DNA of 64,000 nt. It comes from Acidobacteriota bacterium (lineage in GTDB: Bacteria; Acidobacteriota; Thermoanaerobaculia; Multivoradales; Multivoraceae). The position numbers and the translations under genes were made by a program. Below the pieces are notes generated by a model. The model ran no database searches. It was given only the letters and a program-made list of their open reading frames with translations, and had not been told where the DNA came from. Numbering within the stretch: position 1 is the stretch's first letter; each line of letters begins with the position of its first letter. The DNA lies in NCBI GenBank assembly GCA_003388555.1, contig QQVD01000053.1:1-64000 (forward strand), read 5' to 3'. Shown here one piece after another: positions 26,919-35,296 of the stretch.

Positions 26919-27739
26919 GCCAGACCGCGGCGGAGGACCCTGGCGGACAGTACGGCGACGACGCGCCCCCGGTGGTGCGGCTGACCATCGCCTACCTCGG
27001 CACCGCCTACTCCGGCTGGCAGCGCCAGCCCAACGCGAGCACCGTGCAGCAGACGGTCGAGGAGGCGGTGAAGACCTTCTGCGGCAGGTCCCTACGCGTC
27101 GTCGGCGCCGGTCGCACCGACGCAGGAGTGCACGCCGACGGTCAGGAGGCGCATCTGCAAGGCGCCGTTCCGCCGCTGCCGCCGATGGCCTGGGTGCACG
27201 GCGTCAACCGTCTGCTCCCCTCCGTCGTACGGATCCTCCGAGCTCGCTCGATGCCCTGCGGCTTCGACGCCCGCCGCGACGCGCGCTGCAAACGCTACCG
27301 CTACCGCTGGTGGACCGGCGGCGTGATGACGCCGCACGAGGCGCTGGTGCGCGCCCGTCTCGGGCCCGACGTGGCGGTCGAGCACCTGGCCCACCTCGCG
27401 GCGTGCTTCGTCGGCGAGCACGACTTCGCCGCCTTCGCCAAGACCGGCGGCGCTCCGGCGCGCACCCGGCGCACGCTGCGGCGGTGCGAGATCGTGCGGG
27501 TCGACGAGCAGCGCGTCGACCTCGTGGTCGAGGGACGTGGGTTCCTGCGCGGCATGGTGCGAGCGATCGCCGGCACCCTCGAGGACGCGGCCCGCGGTCG
27601 CATCGACGAGGCGAGGTTGTCGGCGCTGCTGGAGGGAGGTGCTCGGGCCTCACGCTCGCAGGCAGGTCCCAACGTGCCCGCTCTCGGTCTCACCCTCGAG
27701 AGAGTCGAGTACGACGAGGACGACGAAGGCGAGGACTGA
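26915..27739 (+). CDS. truA: tRNA pseudouridine(38-40) synthase TruA
   Basis: A 274-residue enzyme that isomerises uridines 38-40 in the anticodon arm of tRNAs. The catalytic Asp lies in GAGRTDAGVHADGQ. Other family stretches are LTIAYLGTAYSGWQRQPN, RRDARCKRYRYRW and VVEGRGFLRGMVRAIAGTL. GTG 26915 overlaps the stop of the membrane glycosyltransferase (GTGA). The acidic tail EYDEDDEGED is unremarkable. Confidence 0.95.
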   Translation: MSQTAAEDPGGQYGDDAPPVVRLTIAYLGTAYSGWQRQPNASTVQQTVEEAVKTFCGRSLRVVGAGRTDAGVHADGQEAHLQGAVPPLPPMAWVHGVNRLLPSVVRILRARSMPCGFDARRDARCKRYRYRWWTGGVMTPHEALVRARLGPDVAVEHLAHLAACFVGEHDFAAFAKTGGAPARTRRTLRRCEIVRVDEQRVDLVVEGRGFLRGMVRAIAGTLEDAARGRIDEARLSALLEGGARASRSQAGPNVPALGLTLERVEYDEDDEGED

Positions 27740-27944
27740 GGTCGAACCCACACGGCCGCCGCGAAGGCGCCCCTGGGGACATGTCGCTGTCGCCGGCGAG
27801 GCCTCCCACGCGTTCGGCGCACGGCGGGGAACCAACCTGCCCTGTGATACGTTGCCGGCGCTTTCGGGATCGCCGCCAGCTCGGCGCGCAGGGAACCGGT
27901 CCCGTCCCGGAGCGATCGCGGGCACCAAGGGAGGCCAGGGAGCG

Positions 27945-28754
27945 TTGCAGCGAGTCGTCACCGGCGTCGTCCTGGCGACTCTGCTGGTCGCGGCAGTCTT
28001 CGTGCTGCCGACTCCGGTCTTCGTCGGCGGCCTGACCGTGATCGCCGGCCTCGCCCTCTACGAGCTGCTGGCGCTGGTGGTCCCCAACTCGCCGAGGGCG
28101 CTGCGCCTCGGGGCGCTGCTCGGGCTCGGCCTCACTCTGGCGCTGCTGCTGGCGCAGGACGCGGCGGCGCTGCCCACGTGGCTGCCGGCCGACCTGCTCG
28201 ACGAGCTGTTGCTGCTGGCGCTCCTCGCCCTGCCACTGATCGCTGCGCTCAGCCTGCGGCGCGAGATCGCCGAGCGCGCCAAGGTCGCCACCACTCTGGG
28301 TTTCGCCTGGATCTACCTCGGTCTGGCGGTGGTCAGCTGCGCGCAGCTGCACCTGCGCGATCCGCGGCTGGTCGTCGTCCTGCTGGCGATCGTCGGGATC
28401 GGCGACACCGCCGCGCTCTACGTCGGCACGCGCTTCGGCCGCCACAAGATGGCCCCCGCGGTGAGTCCGAACAAGAGCTGGCAGGGCGCCGCGGCGTCCC
28501 TCGCGGCGGGAGGCGCGGTAGGCGCGTTCGCGGCCTGGTGGCTGCAGGCGCCAGCCGCCGCCAGCATCGCCGTGTGTCTCGTCGCCTCGACCTTCGGCCA
28601 GCTGGGGGACCTGCTCGAGTCGATGCTCAAGCGGGCGGTCTCGGTGAAGGACTCCGGCAGCCTGCTGCCGGGGCACGGCGGCATCCTCGACCGCGCCGAT
28701 GCGGCGATCCTGGCGGCGCCGGTGTTCCGCGTCGGCTGGGAGTGGTTCGTCTGA
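27945..28754 (+). CDS. cdsA: Phosphatidate cytidylyltransferase
   Basis: A 269-residue integral membrane enzyme making CDP-diacylglycerol from phosphatidate and CTP for phospholipid synthesis. About eight hydrophobic segments and the C-terminal signature are present: SPNKSWQG and VSVKDSGSLLPGHGGILDRADA. TTG 27945 begins the first membrane helix and has GGGAG about 9 nt upstream; longer in-frame extensions run back into truA and look non-coding. Followed by rseP, as in many genomes, but without dxr between them. Confidence 0.92.
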   Translation: MQRVVTGVVLATLLVAAVFVLPTPVFVGGLTVIAGLALYELLALVVPNSPRALRLGALLGLGLTLALLLAQDAAALPTWLPADLLDELLLLALLALPLIAALSLRREIAERAKVATTLGFAWIYLGLAVVSCAQLHLRDPRLVVVLLAIVGIGDTAALYVGTRFGRHKMAPAVSPNKSWQGAAASLAAGGAVGAFAAWWLQAPAAASIAVCLVASTFGQLGDLLESMLKRAVSVKDSGSLLPGHGGILDRADAAILAAPVFRVGWEWFV

Positions 28755-28966
28755 GACCTGCTCAACGCCCCCGGCGGTACGGCCAGGACGGGGAATGAGC
28801 GCCCCGACGCTCCAGTTGAAGCCAGCGCGCGGCGCGCCTTCCGCCGGCTTCGCCGTTTCGCGAGCGGCGACCATCCTCCGCCGTGGCGGCTCGGCTCTCT
28901 GCCGAGCGAGCGACGCCCGGCGCCTACCGTAGAGCTCCCGCGTCGAGCTCCCGACGAGCTCCCACC

Positions 28967-30274
28967 GTGCAGATCCTCTCCAACATCCTCGCCTTCCTGG
29001 TCGCGGCGGGCGTCGTCATCTTCGTGCACGAGGCCGGTCACTACCTCGCCGGCAAACTCTTCGGTGTGCGCGTGCTGGTCTTCTCGCTCGGCTTCGGCAA
29101 GCGGATCTGGGGATTCCGCCGTGGCGACACCGACTACCGGATCGCCCTGATCCCGCTCGGCGGCTACGTCAGTTTCGACGGCCAGGACCCGACTCGCGAG
29201 TCCGACGACCCCGGCTGGTTCCAGAACCATCCGCGCTGGCAACGCATCCTCATCTACCTGGCGGGGCCGGCGATGAACGTGCTGCTGGCGATCCTGCTGG
29301 TGGCGGTCGTGTTCATGTGGGGCACCGACCTGGTGAACCAGAAGGACCAGACGACCGAGATCGGCATGGTCTTCGAGGATCTCCCGGCGCAGCAGGCCGG
29401 GTTGCAGCCCGGCGACCGCATCGTCTCGATCGACGGCGAGCCCACCTCCGACTGGCAGCAGGTCAGCATGGCGTTCCTCACCGCCGCCGGCCGCGAGCTC
29501 GAGGTGGTGTACCAGCGCGGCGACCAGACCGCCTCGACGAAGCTGACGCCGGTAGAGATCCCACGCTACAAGCTCGGCAACGCCGGCGTGATGCCGGCCG
29601 CCCCGGCCCGCGTGCGCGGCGTCATGGCGGGCTCGCCGGCCGATCGCGCCGGGCTGCGCTTCGGCGACAGCCTGCGGGCCGTCGACGGCCATTCTGTCGG
29701 CGGTGTCGAGGACTTCCAGCGGCTGGTGGCGGCGAGACCGGGCGAGGAGATCGCCCTGACCATCGAACGCTCGGGCCGCGAGCTGGTGGTACGCCTGGTG
29801 CCCGAGGAGCAGGACGGCAAGGGGCTGGTGGGGATCTACATCGACCAGTTCCCGTTCCAGCGCTTCCCGCCGGGCGAGGCGCTGGTGCGCTCGGCGCGCT
29901 ACAACTGGGACACCACGATCCAGATCTTCGAGTTCATCGGCAAGGTGTTCGAGCGCGAGATCCCGGCCGAGAGCGCGATCGGCGGGCCGATCGAGATCGC
30001 CAGGCTCAGTGGCGTCGCGGCGCGGCGCGGGCTGCGTGATCTGCTCTACTTCATGGCTCTGATCAGCCTCAACATCGGGATCCTCAACATGGCCCCGATC
30101 CCGATCCTCGACGGCGGGCAGATCGGCGTGCTGCTCGTCGAGAGCACTCTGCGTCGCGATCTCAGCATCGCTCTCAAGGAGCGCATCCTGCAGGCCGGCC
30201 TGCTGGTCATCGTCGCGTTGATGGCGATCGCGCTCTACTTCGACCTGATGAAGAGCTGGCCGACCGGCGGTTGA
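28967..30274 (+). CDS. rseP: Site-2 intramembrane zinc metalloprotease RseP
   Basis: A 435-residue M50 protease of the inner membrane that cuts anti-sigma factors and signal-peptide remnants within the bilayer. The zinc motif HEAGH is at residues 21-25 in TM1; two PDZ domains follow (LQPGDRIVSIDGEP and LRFGDSLRAVDGH, about 130-300); the third zinc ligand motif is NMAPIPILDGGQ near the C-terminus. GTG 28967 gives the usual N-terminus. Its stop lies only 15 nt from the convergent endonuclease IV gene. Confidence 0.94.
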   Translation: MQILSNILAFLVAAGVVIFVHEAGHYLAGKLFGVRVLVFSLGFGKRIWGFRRGDTDYRIALIPLGGYVSFDGQDPTRESDDPGWFQNHPRWQRILIYLAGPAMNVLLAILLVAVVFMWGTDLVNQKDQTTEIGMVFEDLPAQQAGLQPGDRIVSIDGEPTSDWQQVSMAFLTAAGRELEVVYQRGDQTASTKLTPVEIPRYKLGNAGVMPAAPARVRGVMAGSPADRAGLRFGDSLRAVDGHSVGGVEDFQRLVAARPGEEIALTIERSGRELVVRLVPEEQDGKGLVGIYIDQFPFQRFPPGEALVRSARYNWDTTIQIFEFIGKVFEREIPAESAIGGPIEIARLSGVAARRGLRDLLYFMALISLNIGILNMAPIPILDGGQIGVLLVESTLRRDLSIALKERILQAGLLVIVALMAIALYFDLMKSWPTGG

Positions 30275-30289
30275 GTCCGCCGGTCCATC

Positions 30290-31212
30290 TCATCGATCCA
30301 CCGTCAGCGCGAGCCGGCGGCGCATCCGACGCAACCGCGCGAGGTCGTCGCGGTGCCCGGCGCGTTCCTCGCCGGCAGGGGTCTCGATCACCATCGGAAT
30401 CCGGCGCAATCGCGGATCACGCACGATGCGGCCGAAGGCCCGGCTGCCGATGGCGCCTGCGCCGATGTTCGCATGACGGTCGCGCCGCGAGCCGAGTGGC
30501 GCCCGCGAGTCGTTGAGGTGCGCAGGCCGACGCGCTCGAGGCCGATGCCTCGCGACAGCTCGTCGAGCCACTGCTGCAGGCCGCGGGCTCGGTGGATCGG
30601 CACTCCCGCCGCGAAGGCGTGGCAGGTGTCGAGACAGACGCCGAGCCGCGCCACGGGCAGCGCACAGCGCGCCAGCAGGGTCTCGAGCTGCTCGAGGTCG
30701 GCGCCGAGGTGGTTGCCGCCGCCGGCGGTGTTCTCGATCAGCAGGCGCACCGGGGCGCTGCCGCGAGCCGTGGAGGCCTCGACGATCTCCACCACCTCCT
30801 CGATCCCCTGCGCCACCCGCTCCAGGCCGACCGCGACGCCGGCGCCGAGATGAGAGCCCGGATGCACCACGAGTGCGTCGATCCCCAGCTCGCCGCAGCG
30901 CCGCAGCTCTTCGCCGAGCGCCTCCACCGAGCGTCTCCTCAGGGTCCGATCGCCGGCGGCGAGGTTGATCAGGTAGGCGGCGTGGGCGCCGACGAAGCCG
31001 GGGAACCTCCGACGAGCGCGGACGAACGCGCCCCTGCTCCCCTCGTCGACGGGCGGCAGCGCCCAGCGACTGGGGCTCTTGACGAAGACCTGGATCGCCT
31101 CGCAGCCGATGCGGGCGGCACGTTCGAAGGCCAGCTCGAGGCCGCCGGCGACCGAGACGTGGGCGCCGAGCGCCGGGCGCGCCGCAGCCGAGTCCCATCG
31201 GGTGGCCGTCAT
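30290..31212 (-). pseudogene. nfo: Endonuclease IV gene with a frameshift
   Basis: Two overlapping minus-strand frames together encode one AP endonuclease (TIM-barrel, three zinc ions, repair of abasic sites). The first frame from ATG 31212 gives GAHVSVAGGLELAF, VHPGSHLGAG, IENTAGGGNHLGADLE and CLDTCHAFAAG. After ERVGL the sequence needs one extra base at 30521-30522 to continue as HLNDSRAPLGSRRDRHANIG, IGSRAFGRIV and PMVIETPAG, ending at 30290. The span is 923 nt, one short of a multiple of three. Without correction the protein ends in about 40 unrelated residues and loses several metal ligands. It is either a true inactivating deletion or a sequencing error in a GC-rich run. Confidence 0.88.
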
Positions 31213-31471
31213 CCCGTCGACCCGCCGTGCGCTGCGTCTCCCCGACCGCTTCCACGGCATCCTTCCAGCGGCATCCCTTCCGCCTCCACTTCGTCGACGC
31301 CGCGCCGGCGCTTCGCCGTGCAGGGCACTTCGCCCCGCTCGAGCCTGCACTGTAGACGACCAGCCCTCCCGGTACACGTCGGCCGCCGGGGCGGCGACAC
31401 TGCGGGCGGAGCCGCGAAGGAGCGCGTCGAGATCGGCCTCGATCGGCCCGCCGCCGGCGTCGCCGCCTTGC

Positions 31472-31477
31472 TAGAGT
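31472..31477 (+). promoter_or_regulatory. Possible extended -10 promoter close to the PASTA gene start
   Basis: TTGCTAGAGT contains an extended -10 (TGC then TAGAGT at 31472-31477). It ends 11 nt before the ATG at 31488, implying a leader of only a few nucleotides. No -35 is evident. The same TGCTAGA.T pattern occurs upstream of exbB. Confidence 0.35.
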
Positions 31478-31487
31478 CTGCGGCCGG

Positions 31488-32234
31488 ATGCGTGCCTTCT
31501 TCCTGCGCTGGTCGATTCGCGTCGCCTACGTCCTGCTGCTGGCCCTGCTGTTCGGCGCCTCGGGCTACTACGCGTTCAGCAACTTCGTGCGTCGCGGCTC
31601 GATCGCCGCCCCGGACGTCATCGGCCTCGACCTCGCCGAGTCGGCCGAGCTGCTCGGCGAGCGAGGCCTGAAGGCCCGTCACCTCACCGACGAGGACCGC
31701 TTCGACGACGCGGTGCCAGCCGGACGCGTGGTGCAGCAGCGGCCACGGGCCGGCACGTTGATGAAGCGCGGCGGCGAGCTGAGAGTCATCCTCTCGCGCG
31801 GCAAGCAACTCGCCACCGTTCCCGATCTCACCGGCCAGGCGCTGCAGGTCGCGCTCACCGAGCTGGCGGCCGTCGGGCTGCAGCTCGGCCGTCGCGGCAG
31901 CGTGTTCTGGAATGGCGGTGAGCCGGGCACGGTTGTGCACCAGTCACCGTCAGGCGGCGCCGAGGTGGATCGCTCGACTCCGATCGACGTGCTCGTCGCG
32001 GCCGGCGATCCGGACGACACCTTCGTCATGCCGGATCTGGTCTATCGTCGCGCCGACTCGGTGCGGCCGCGTTTCGAGGCGCTCGGATTCCGCTTCGGCA
32101 GCGTCAAGTACGAACCATACGAGGGAGTCGAACCCGGTACGATTCTGCGTCATACTCCGCTCGCTGGGCACCCGTTGAGGCGTCGCGACGCAATCAGTCT
32201 GGTGGTCGCGGTGGCTCCCGACCGCCCCTCCTGA
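31488..32234 (+). CDS. Membrane-anchored protein with three PASTA domains
   Basis: A 248-residue protein with one N-terminal membrane helix (about 12-32) and three extracytoplasmic PASTA repeats (about 40-105, 107-172, 175-243), each with the Pro-Asp-(Val/Leu) start (APDVIGL, VPDLTGQ, MPDLVYR) and a PAG/PSGG turn. PASTA modules bind peptidoglycan stems or muropeptides and normally sit on Ser/Thr kinases or PBPs; here there is no kinase or transpeptidase domain and no such gene nearby. It may be a structural or regulatory peptidoglycan-binding protein. Confidence 0.85.
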   Translation: MRAFFLRWSIRVAYVLLLALLFGASGYYAFSNFVRRGSIAAPDVIGLDLAESAELLGERGLKARHLTDEDRFDDAVPAGRVVQQRPRAGTLMKRGGELRVILSRGKQLATVPDLTGQALQVALTELAAVGLQLGRRGSVFWNGGEPGTVVHQSPSGGAEVDRSTPIDVLVAAGDPDDTFVMPDLVYRRADSVRPRFEALGFRFGSVKYEPYEGVEPGTILRHTPLAGHPLRRRDAISLVVAVAPDRPS

Positions 32235-32547
32235 GCGCGCCGTTTCGTCGGCCCGCGACGCCACGGTCACCCGCGACGTGCGCCCCTCGGGGATCGAGCC
32301 AGGTGTCGGAGCGCGGCGCTCTCACCGCCGGCGCCGCGAGGCCGCGGCCTGGAGCCGAAGGACCCCGGCACGCCTCGGCGGCCGCCGCCGTCACGGCGCA
32401 GGGTCACTCTGCCGATCGCCACGCGCAGCGACCACCCGCACCTCTTCGCCTCCCCGCCGACACGCCGACACCTTCGCCTCAGACGACGCTCTCGCCGCCA
32501 GCTCTCGCGCGCCCGCCTCGCTTCCGTCAAGACCCTCGACGTCCGTC
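32235..32547 (+). other. Intergenic region, nothing recognised
   Basis: This 313-nt stretch between the PASTA and rpe genes has open frames on both strands, but their translations are Arg/Ala/Pro-rich and resemble no protein. No promoter, repeat or RNA structure stood out. Confidence 0.4.
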
Positions 32548-33210
32548 ATGCAGATCGCTCCCTCCGTCTTCGCCGCCGATCTCGGCGACCTCCATGCCGC
32601 CATGCGGCTCTGTGAGCAGGGAGGAGCGGCGATGGCCCATCTCGACGTGATGGACGGCCACTTCGTCCCCAATCTGACCTTCGGCCCGCCGGTGATCGAG
32701 GCGCTCGTGGCGCGCTCGCAGCTGCCGGTCGACATCCACCTGATGGTCGAGGACCCGGATCGGCTGCTCGACCTCTACCTGGCACTGAAGCCACGCTGGG
32801 TCTCGGTGCACTACGAGGCGGCGACCCACCTCGACCGCACCGTGGCGGCGATTCGCGCTGCCGGCAGCGGGCCTGGCGTCGCGCTGAACCCCGCCACCCC
32901 GGTGGAGGTGCTGCACGACATCCTGCCGGCGCTCGACTTCGTGCTCGTGATGTCGGTGAACCCCGGCTTCTCGGGCCAGGGTTTCGTGCCCTACGCGCTC
33001 GACAAGGTACGGCGTCTGCGAAGACTGATCGAGGAGCGCGGACTCCCGGTGCGCATCGAGATCGACGGCGGCGTCACCGCCGCCAACGCGGCAGAGATCC
33101 GCGACGCTGGAGTCGACGTGGCGGTCTCCGGATCGGCGATCTTCGCGGCCGACGAGCCGATCGAGGCGCTGCGCCGGCTCTGCCGCATCGGCGCGGAGCG
33201 GGCCTCGTGA
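32548..33210 (+). CDS. rpe: Ribulose-phosphate 3-epimerase
   Basis: A 220-residue TIM-barrel metal enzyme that interconverts ribulose-5-phosphate and xylulose-5-phosphate in the pentose phosphate pathway. It starts IAPSVFAADLGDL, with metal/catalytic residues in HLDVMDGHFVPN and DIHLMV, the phosphate loop MSVNPGFSGQGF and the second catalytic Asp in IEIDGGV. ATG 32548 gives the standard N-terminus. Its stop overlaps the bamD start (GTGA). Confidence 0.96.
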   Translation: MQIAPSVFAADLGDLHAAMRLCEQGGAAMAHLDVMDGHFVPNLTFGPPVIEALVARSQLPVDIHLMVEDPDRLLDLYLALKPRWVSVHYEAATHLDRTVAAIRAAGSGPGVALNPATPVEVLHDILPALDFVLVMSVNPGFSGQGFVPYALDKVRRLRRLIEERGLPVRIEIDGGVTAANAAEIRDAGVDVAVSGSAIFAADEPIEALRRLCRIGAERAS

Positions 33211-34082
33211 CGCTCTCGGCGACGCGGCGCGATCCGCTGCGCAACCGCCCGGCGCTCGCGTGGTGGCTCCTGTCGCTGCTCACGGTGGCGCTCGCCTGCG
33301 GCGGCAAGAGGGAGGATCCGATCCTCCGGCTCTCCGCCACCGAGGCGCTCGAGCAGGGCAAGGCGCTGCTCGATCAGGAGAAGTACCGCCAGGCACGCAA
33401 GTACCTGATCCACGCCTTCGAGGTCGAGCCGAACTCGGTGGCGGGTCGCGAGGGTCTGCTGCTGGCCGCCGACGCCCTCTTCCTGCAGGACCGCTTCGAC
33501 TCGTACGTCGAAGCCGAGGGTCGCTACCGCGACTTCCTCAACCGGTTTCCGACCAGCGAGTTCGCGGACTACGCCCAGTTCCGCATGGCGGCGAGCCTGG
33601 CGCAGCGGATCGAGAAGCCGAACCGCGACCAGGAGACGACCCGCAAGGCGGTGAGCTCGTTCGAGACGCTGATCCGTGTCTATCCGACCAGCGAGTGGGT
33701 CGACGAGGCGCGGGTCGAGCTCGAACGGGTGCGCAACAACCTCGCCGAGCACGAGTTCGTCGTCGGTCACTTCTACTTCCGACGCTCCGGCCAGAACCGC
33801 GCCGTCGCCCTGGCGCAGGCGGCGGTCGACCGCTTCGAGTACCTGCTCGAGAACTACCCGGCCTACGACCAGAAGGACAAGATCCTCGCCTACCTGTGCG
33901 CCGCGCACCACCGGCTCGAGCAGGTGGAGAAGGCAGCCGAGGTCTGCGCCCGGGTCCAGCGCGAGCATCCGGACAGCAAGCACCTGGACAGGATCCCCAA
34001 GTCGCTGCGCGGTCGCGCCGCCGCCCCGTCGGCGCCAACGCCCGCGTCGACGGCCGCCAGCGACGAGCCGCCCGGCCGCTGA
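33207..34082 (+). CDS. bamD: BamD-like outer membrane assembly lipoprotein
   Basis: A 291-residue lipoprotein. The signal peptide ends in the lipobox LACG (Cys about 31). The mature part has five TPR-like helical hairpins (AFEVEPNSVAGREGLLLAADA, AEGRYRDFLNRFPTSEFADY, FETLIRVYPTSEWVDEARVE, FEYLLENYPAYDQKDKILAY), the arrangement of BamD/ComL, which holds BamA and helps insert outer-membrane barrels. The tail is Ala/Pro-rich. GTG 33207 is translationally coupled to rpe. Followed by a second TPR lipoprotein of the CpoB/YbgF type. Confidence 0.87.
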   Translation: MTLSATRRDPLRNRPALAWWLLSLLTVALACGGKREDPILRLSATEALEQGKALLDQEKYRQARKYLIHAFEVEPNSVAGREGLLLAADALFLQDRFDSYVEAEGRYRDFLNRFPTSEFADYAQFRMAASLAQRIEKPNRDQETTRKAVSSFETLIRVYPTSEWVDEARVELERVRNNLAEHEFVVGHFYFRRSGQNRAVALAQAAVDRFEYLLENYPAYDQKDKILAYLCAAHHRLEQVEKAAEVCARVQREHPDSKHLDRIPKSLRGRAAAPSAPTPASTAASDEPPGR

Positions 34083-34203
34083 GGCGGCCCAGGTCCCGAT
34101 CGGCGGTCGGGAAGATTCCATCGACTGCTACGGTTGCCCTGGCAGCTCCGGCGTCGGCCGGCAGCCGTCGAACCCCACCAGCTCCGGCCATTCGCCGCAC
34201 CGC

Positions 34204-35088
34204 ATGCCGCGTCGCCCCCTCCACCCCCTCCGACCGCGACGAGCGCTCCTCATGGCGTCTCTCGCGGTGATGTGTATCGCACTCCTCACCGGGTGCTCGA
34301 GCACTGCCTTCCAGGACCCCGACGTTCAGCTGCGGCGCCAGATCGACGAGCTGCAACAGCTCATCCTGGGGCTGCAGAAGAAGAGCGTCGTCGCCGAGGT
34401 CGAGATCCTCAGGCTGCGCGAGAAGGTCGCCGAGCTCGAGGCCGCCGGGCAGCGGGCCGCCGCCACTCCGGCGCCGGTTCCGGCGACCCCGCCGCGTCGC
34501 CCCGACACGGCGCAGCCGGTGACCAGCGCTCCGCCTCCGCCGCCGATCGAGACGACGGATCTCGAGCCAGAGCCCTCCTTCGCGCGCCGGTCGGCGGACC
34601 AGCCAACGGCGACCTCGTCTGCAGCGAACGCGGCGCCGTCGCGCGGGCCGGAAGCTCCCGGCGAGTCCGAGCTCGCCGAGTTCGACGAGGAGGAGGCCGT
34701 CGCCGTTCCGATGGCCGCACAGGCGCTCTACGACCGCGGTTTCACCGAGTACCACGAAGGCCGCTACCTCGAGGCGGAAGCCAGCCTGCAGCAGTTCCTC
34801 GAGGGCTTTCCGGACTCCGAGTGGTCGGACAACGCGCTCTACTGGATCGGAGAGGCGCGCTACGCCCGACGCGACTATCGCGGCGCCCTGGCCGCTTTCC
34901 GCGAGACGGTGAATCGCTTCCCGCTCGGCAACAAGGTGCCGGATGCGCTGCTCAAGAGCGGCCAGAGCCTGGAGCAGCTCGGCGACGGCGCCAGCGCGCG
35001 CCAGAGCTATCGTGAGATCGTGCGGCGCTTCCCCGACACCGCCACGGCGCTGATCGCCGAAGAGCGCCTGCAGCAGCTCGACCGCTGA
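34204..35088 (+). CDS. CpoB/YbgF-like TPR lipoprotein
   Basis: A 294-residue predicted lipoprotein: basic n-region (MPRRPLHPLRPRR), hydrophobic core and lipobox LLTGCSS (Cys about 31). Next is a coiled coil (about 38-82, DVQLRRQIDELQQLILGLQ), a Pro/Ala-rich linker (about 83-165) and three C-terminal tetratricopeptide units (LYDRGFTEYHEGRYLEAEAS, ALYWIGEARYARRDYRGAL, DALLKSGQSLEQLGDGAS). This coiled-coil plus TPR layout is that of CpoB/YbgF, which couples peptidoglycan synthesis with outer-membrane constriction. Unlike E. coli CpoB it appears lipid-anchored, and no tol-pal genes adjoin. Confidence 0.83.
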   Translation: MPRRPLHPLRPRRALLMASLAVMCIALLTGCSSTAFQDPDVQLRRQIDELQQLILGLQKKSVVAEVEILRLREKVAELEAAGQRAAATPAPVPATPPRRPDTAQPVTSAPPPPPIETTDLEPEPSFARRSADQPTATSSAANAAPSRGPEAPGESELAEFDEEEAVAVPMAAQALYDRGFTEYHEGRYLEAEASLQQFLEGFPDSEWSDNALYWIGEARYARRDYRGALAAFRETVNRFPLGNKVPDALLKSGQSLEQLGDGASARQSYREIVRRFPDTATALIAEERLQQLDR

Positions 35089-35199
35089 GCCGACCGGCCA
35101 CGGCGCCGGAGCGACGCTGCCCCTGGAACGCGCCCGTTCCGGCGGCGCAACCGGCCTGCATTCAGGCGGTTACGAAGCGCGTGTCTTGCCTGTGCCAGG

Positions 35200-35228
35200 T
35201 TGACAGGGCTACAATCCCTGCATATAAC
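35200..35228 (+). promoter_or_regulatory. Strong consensus sigma-70-type promoter for the LysM gene
   Basis: TTGACA (35200-35205), a 17-nt spacer and TATAAC (35223-35228), in a locally AT-richer patch ahead of the LysM protein gene. Predicted transcription starts near 35235, giving a leader of about 60 nt. One of the best promoter matches in the window. Confidence 0.8.
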
Positions 35229-35296
35229 GTGGAAACTTGCGCAGGTCTCTATATCCTGTCTACGGCTCACCGGCCGACGGCAACGAGGTGGTGTCC

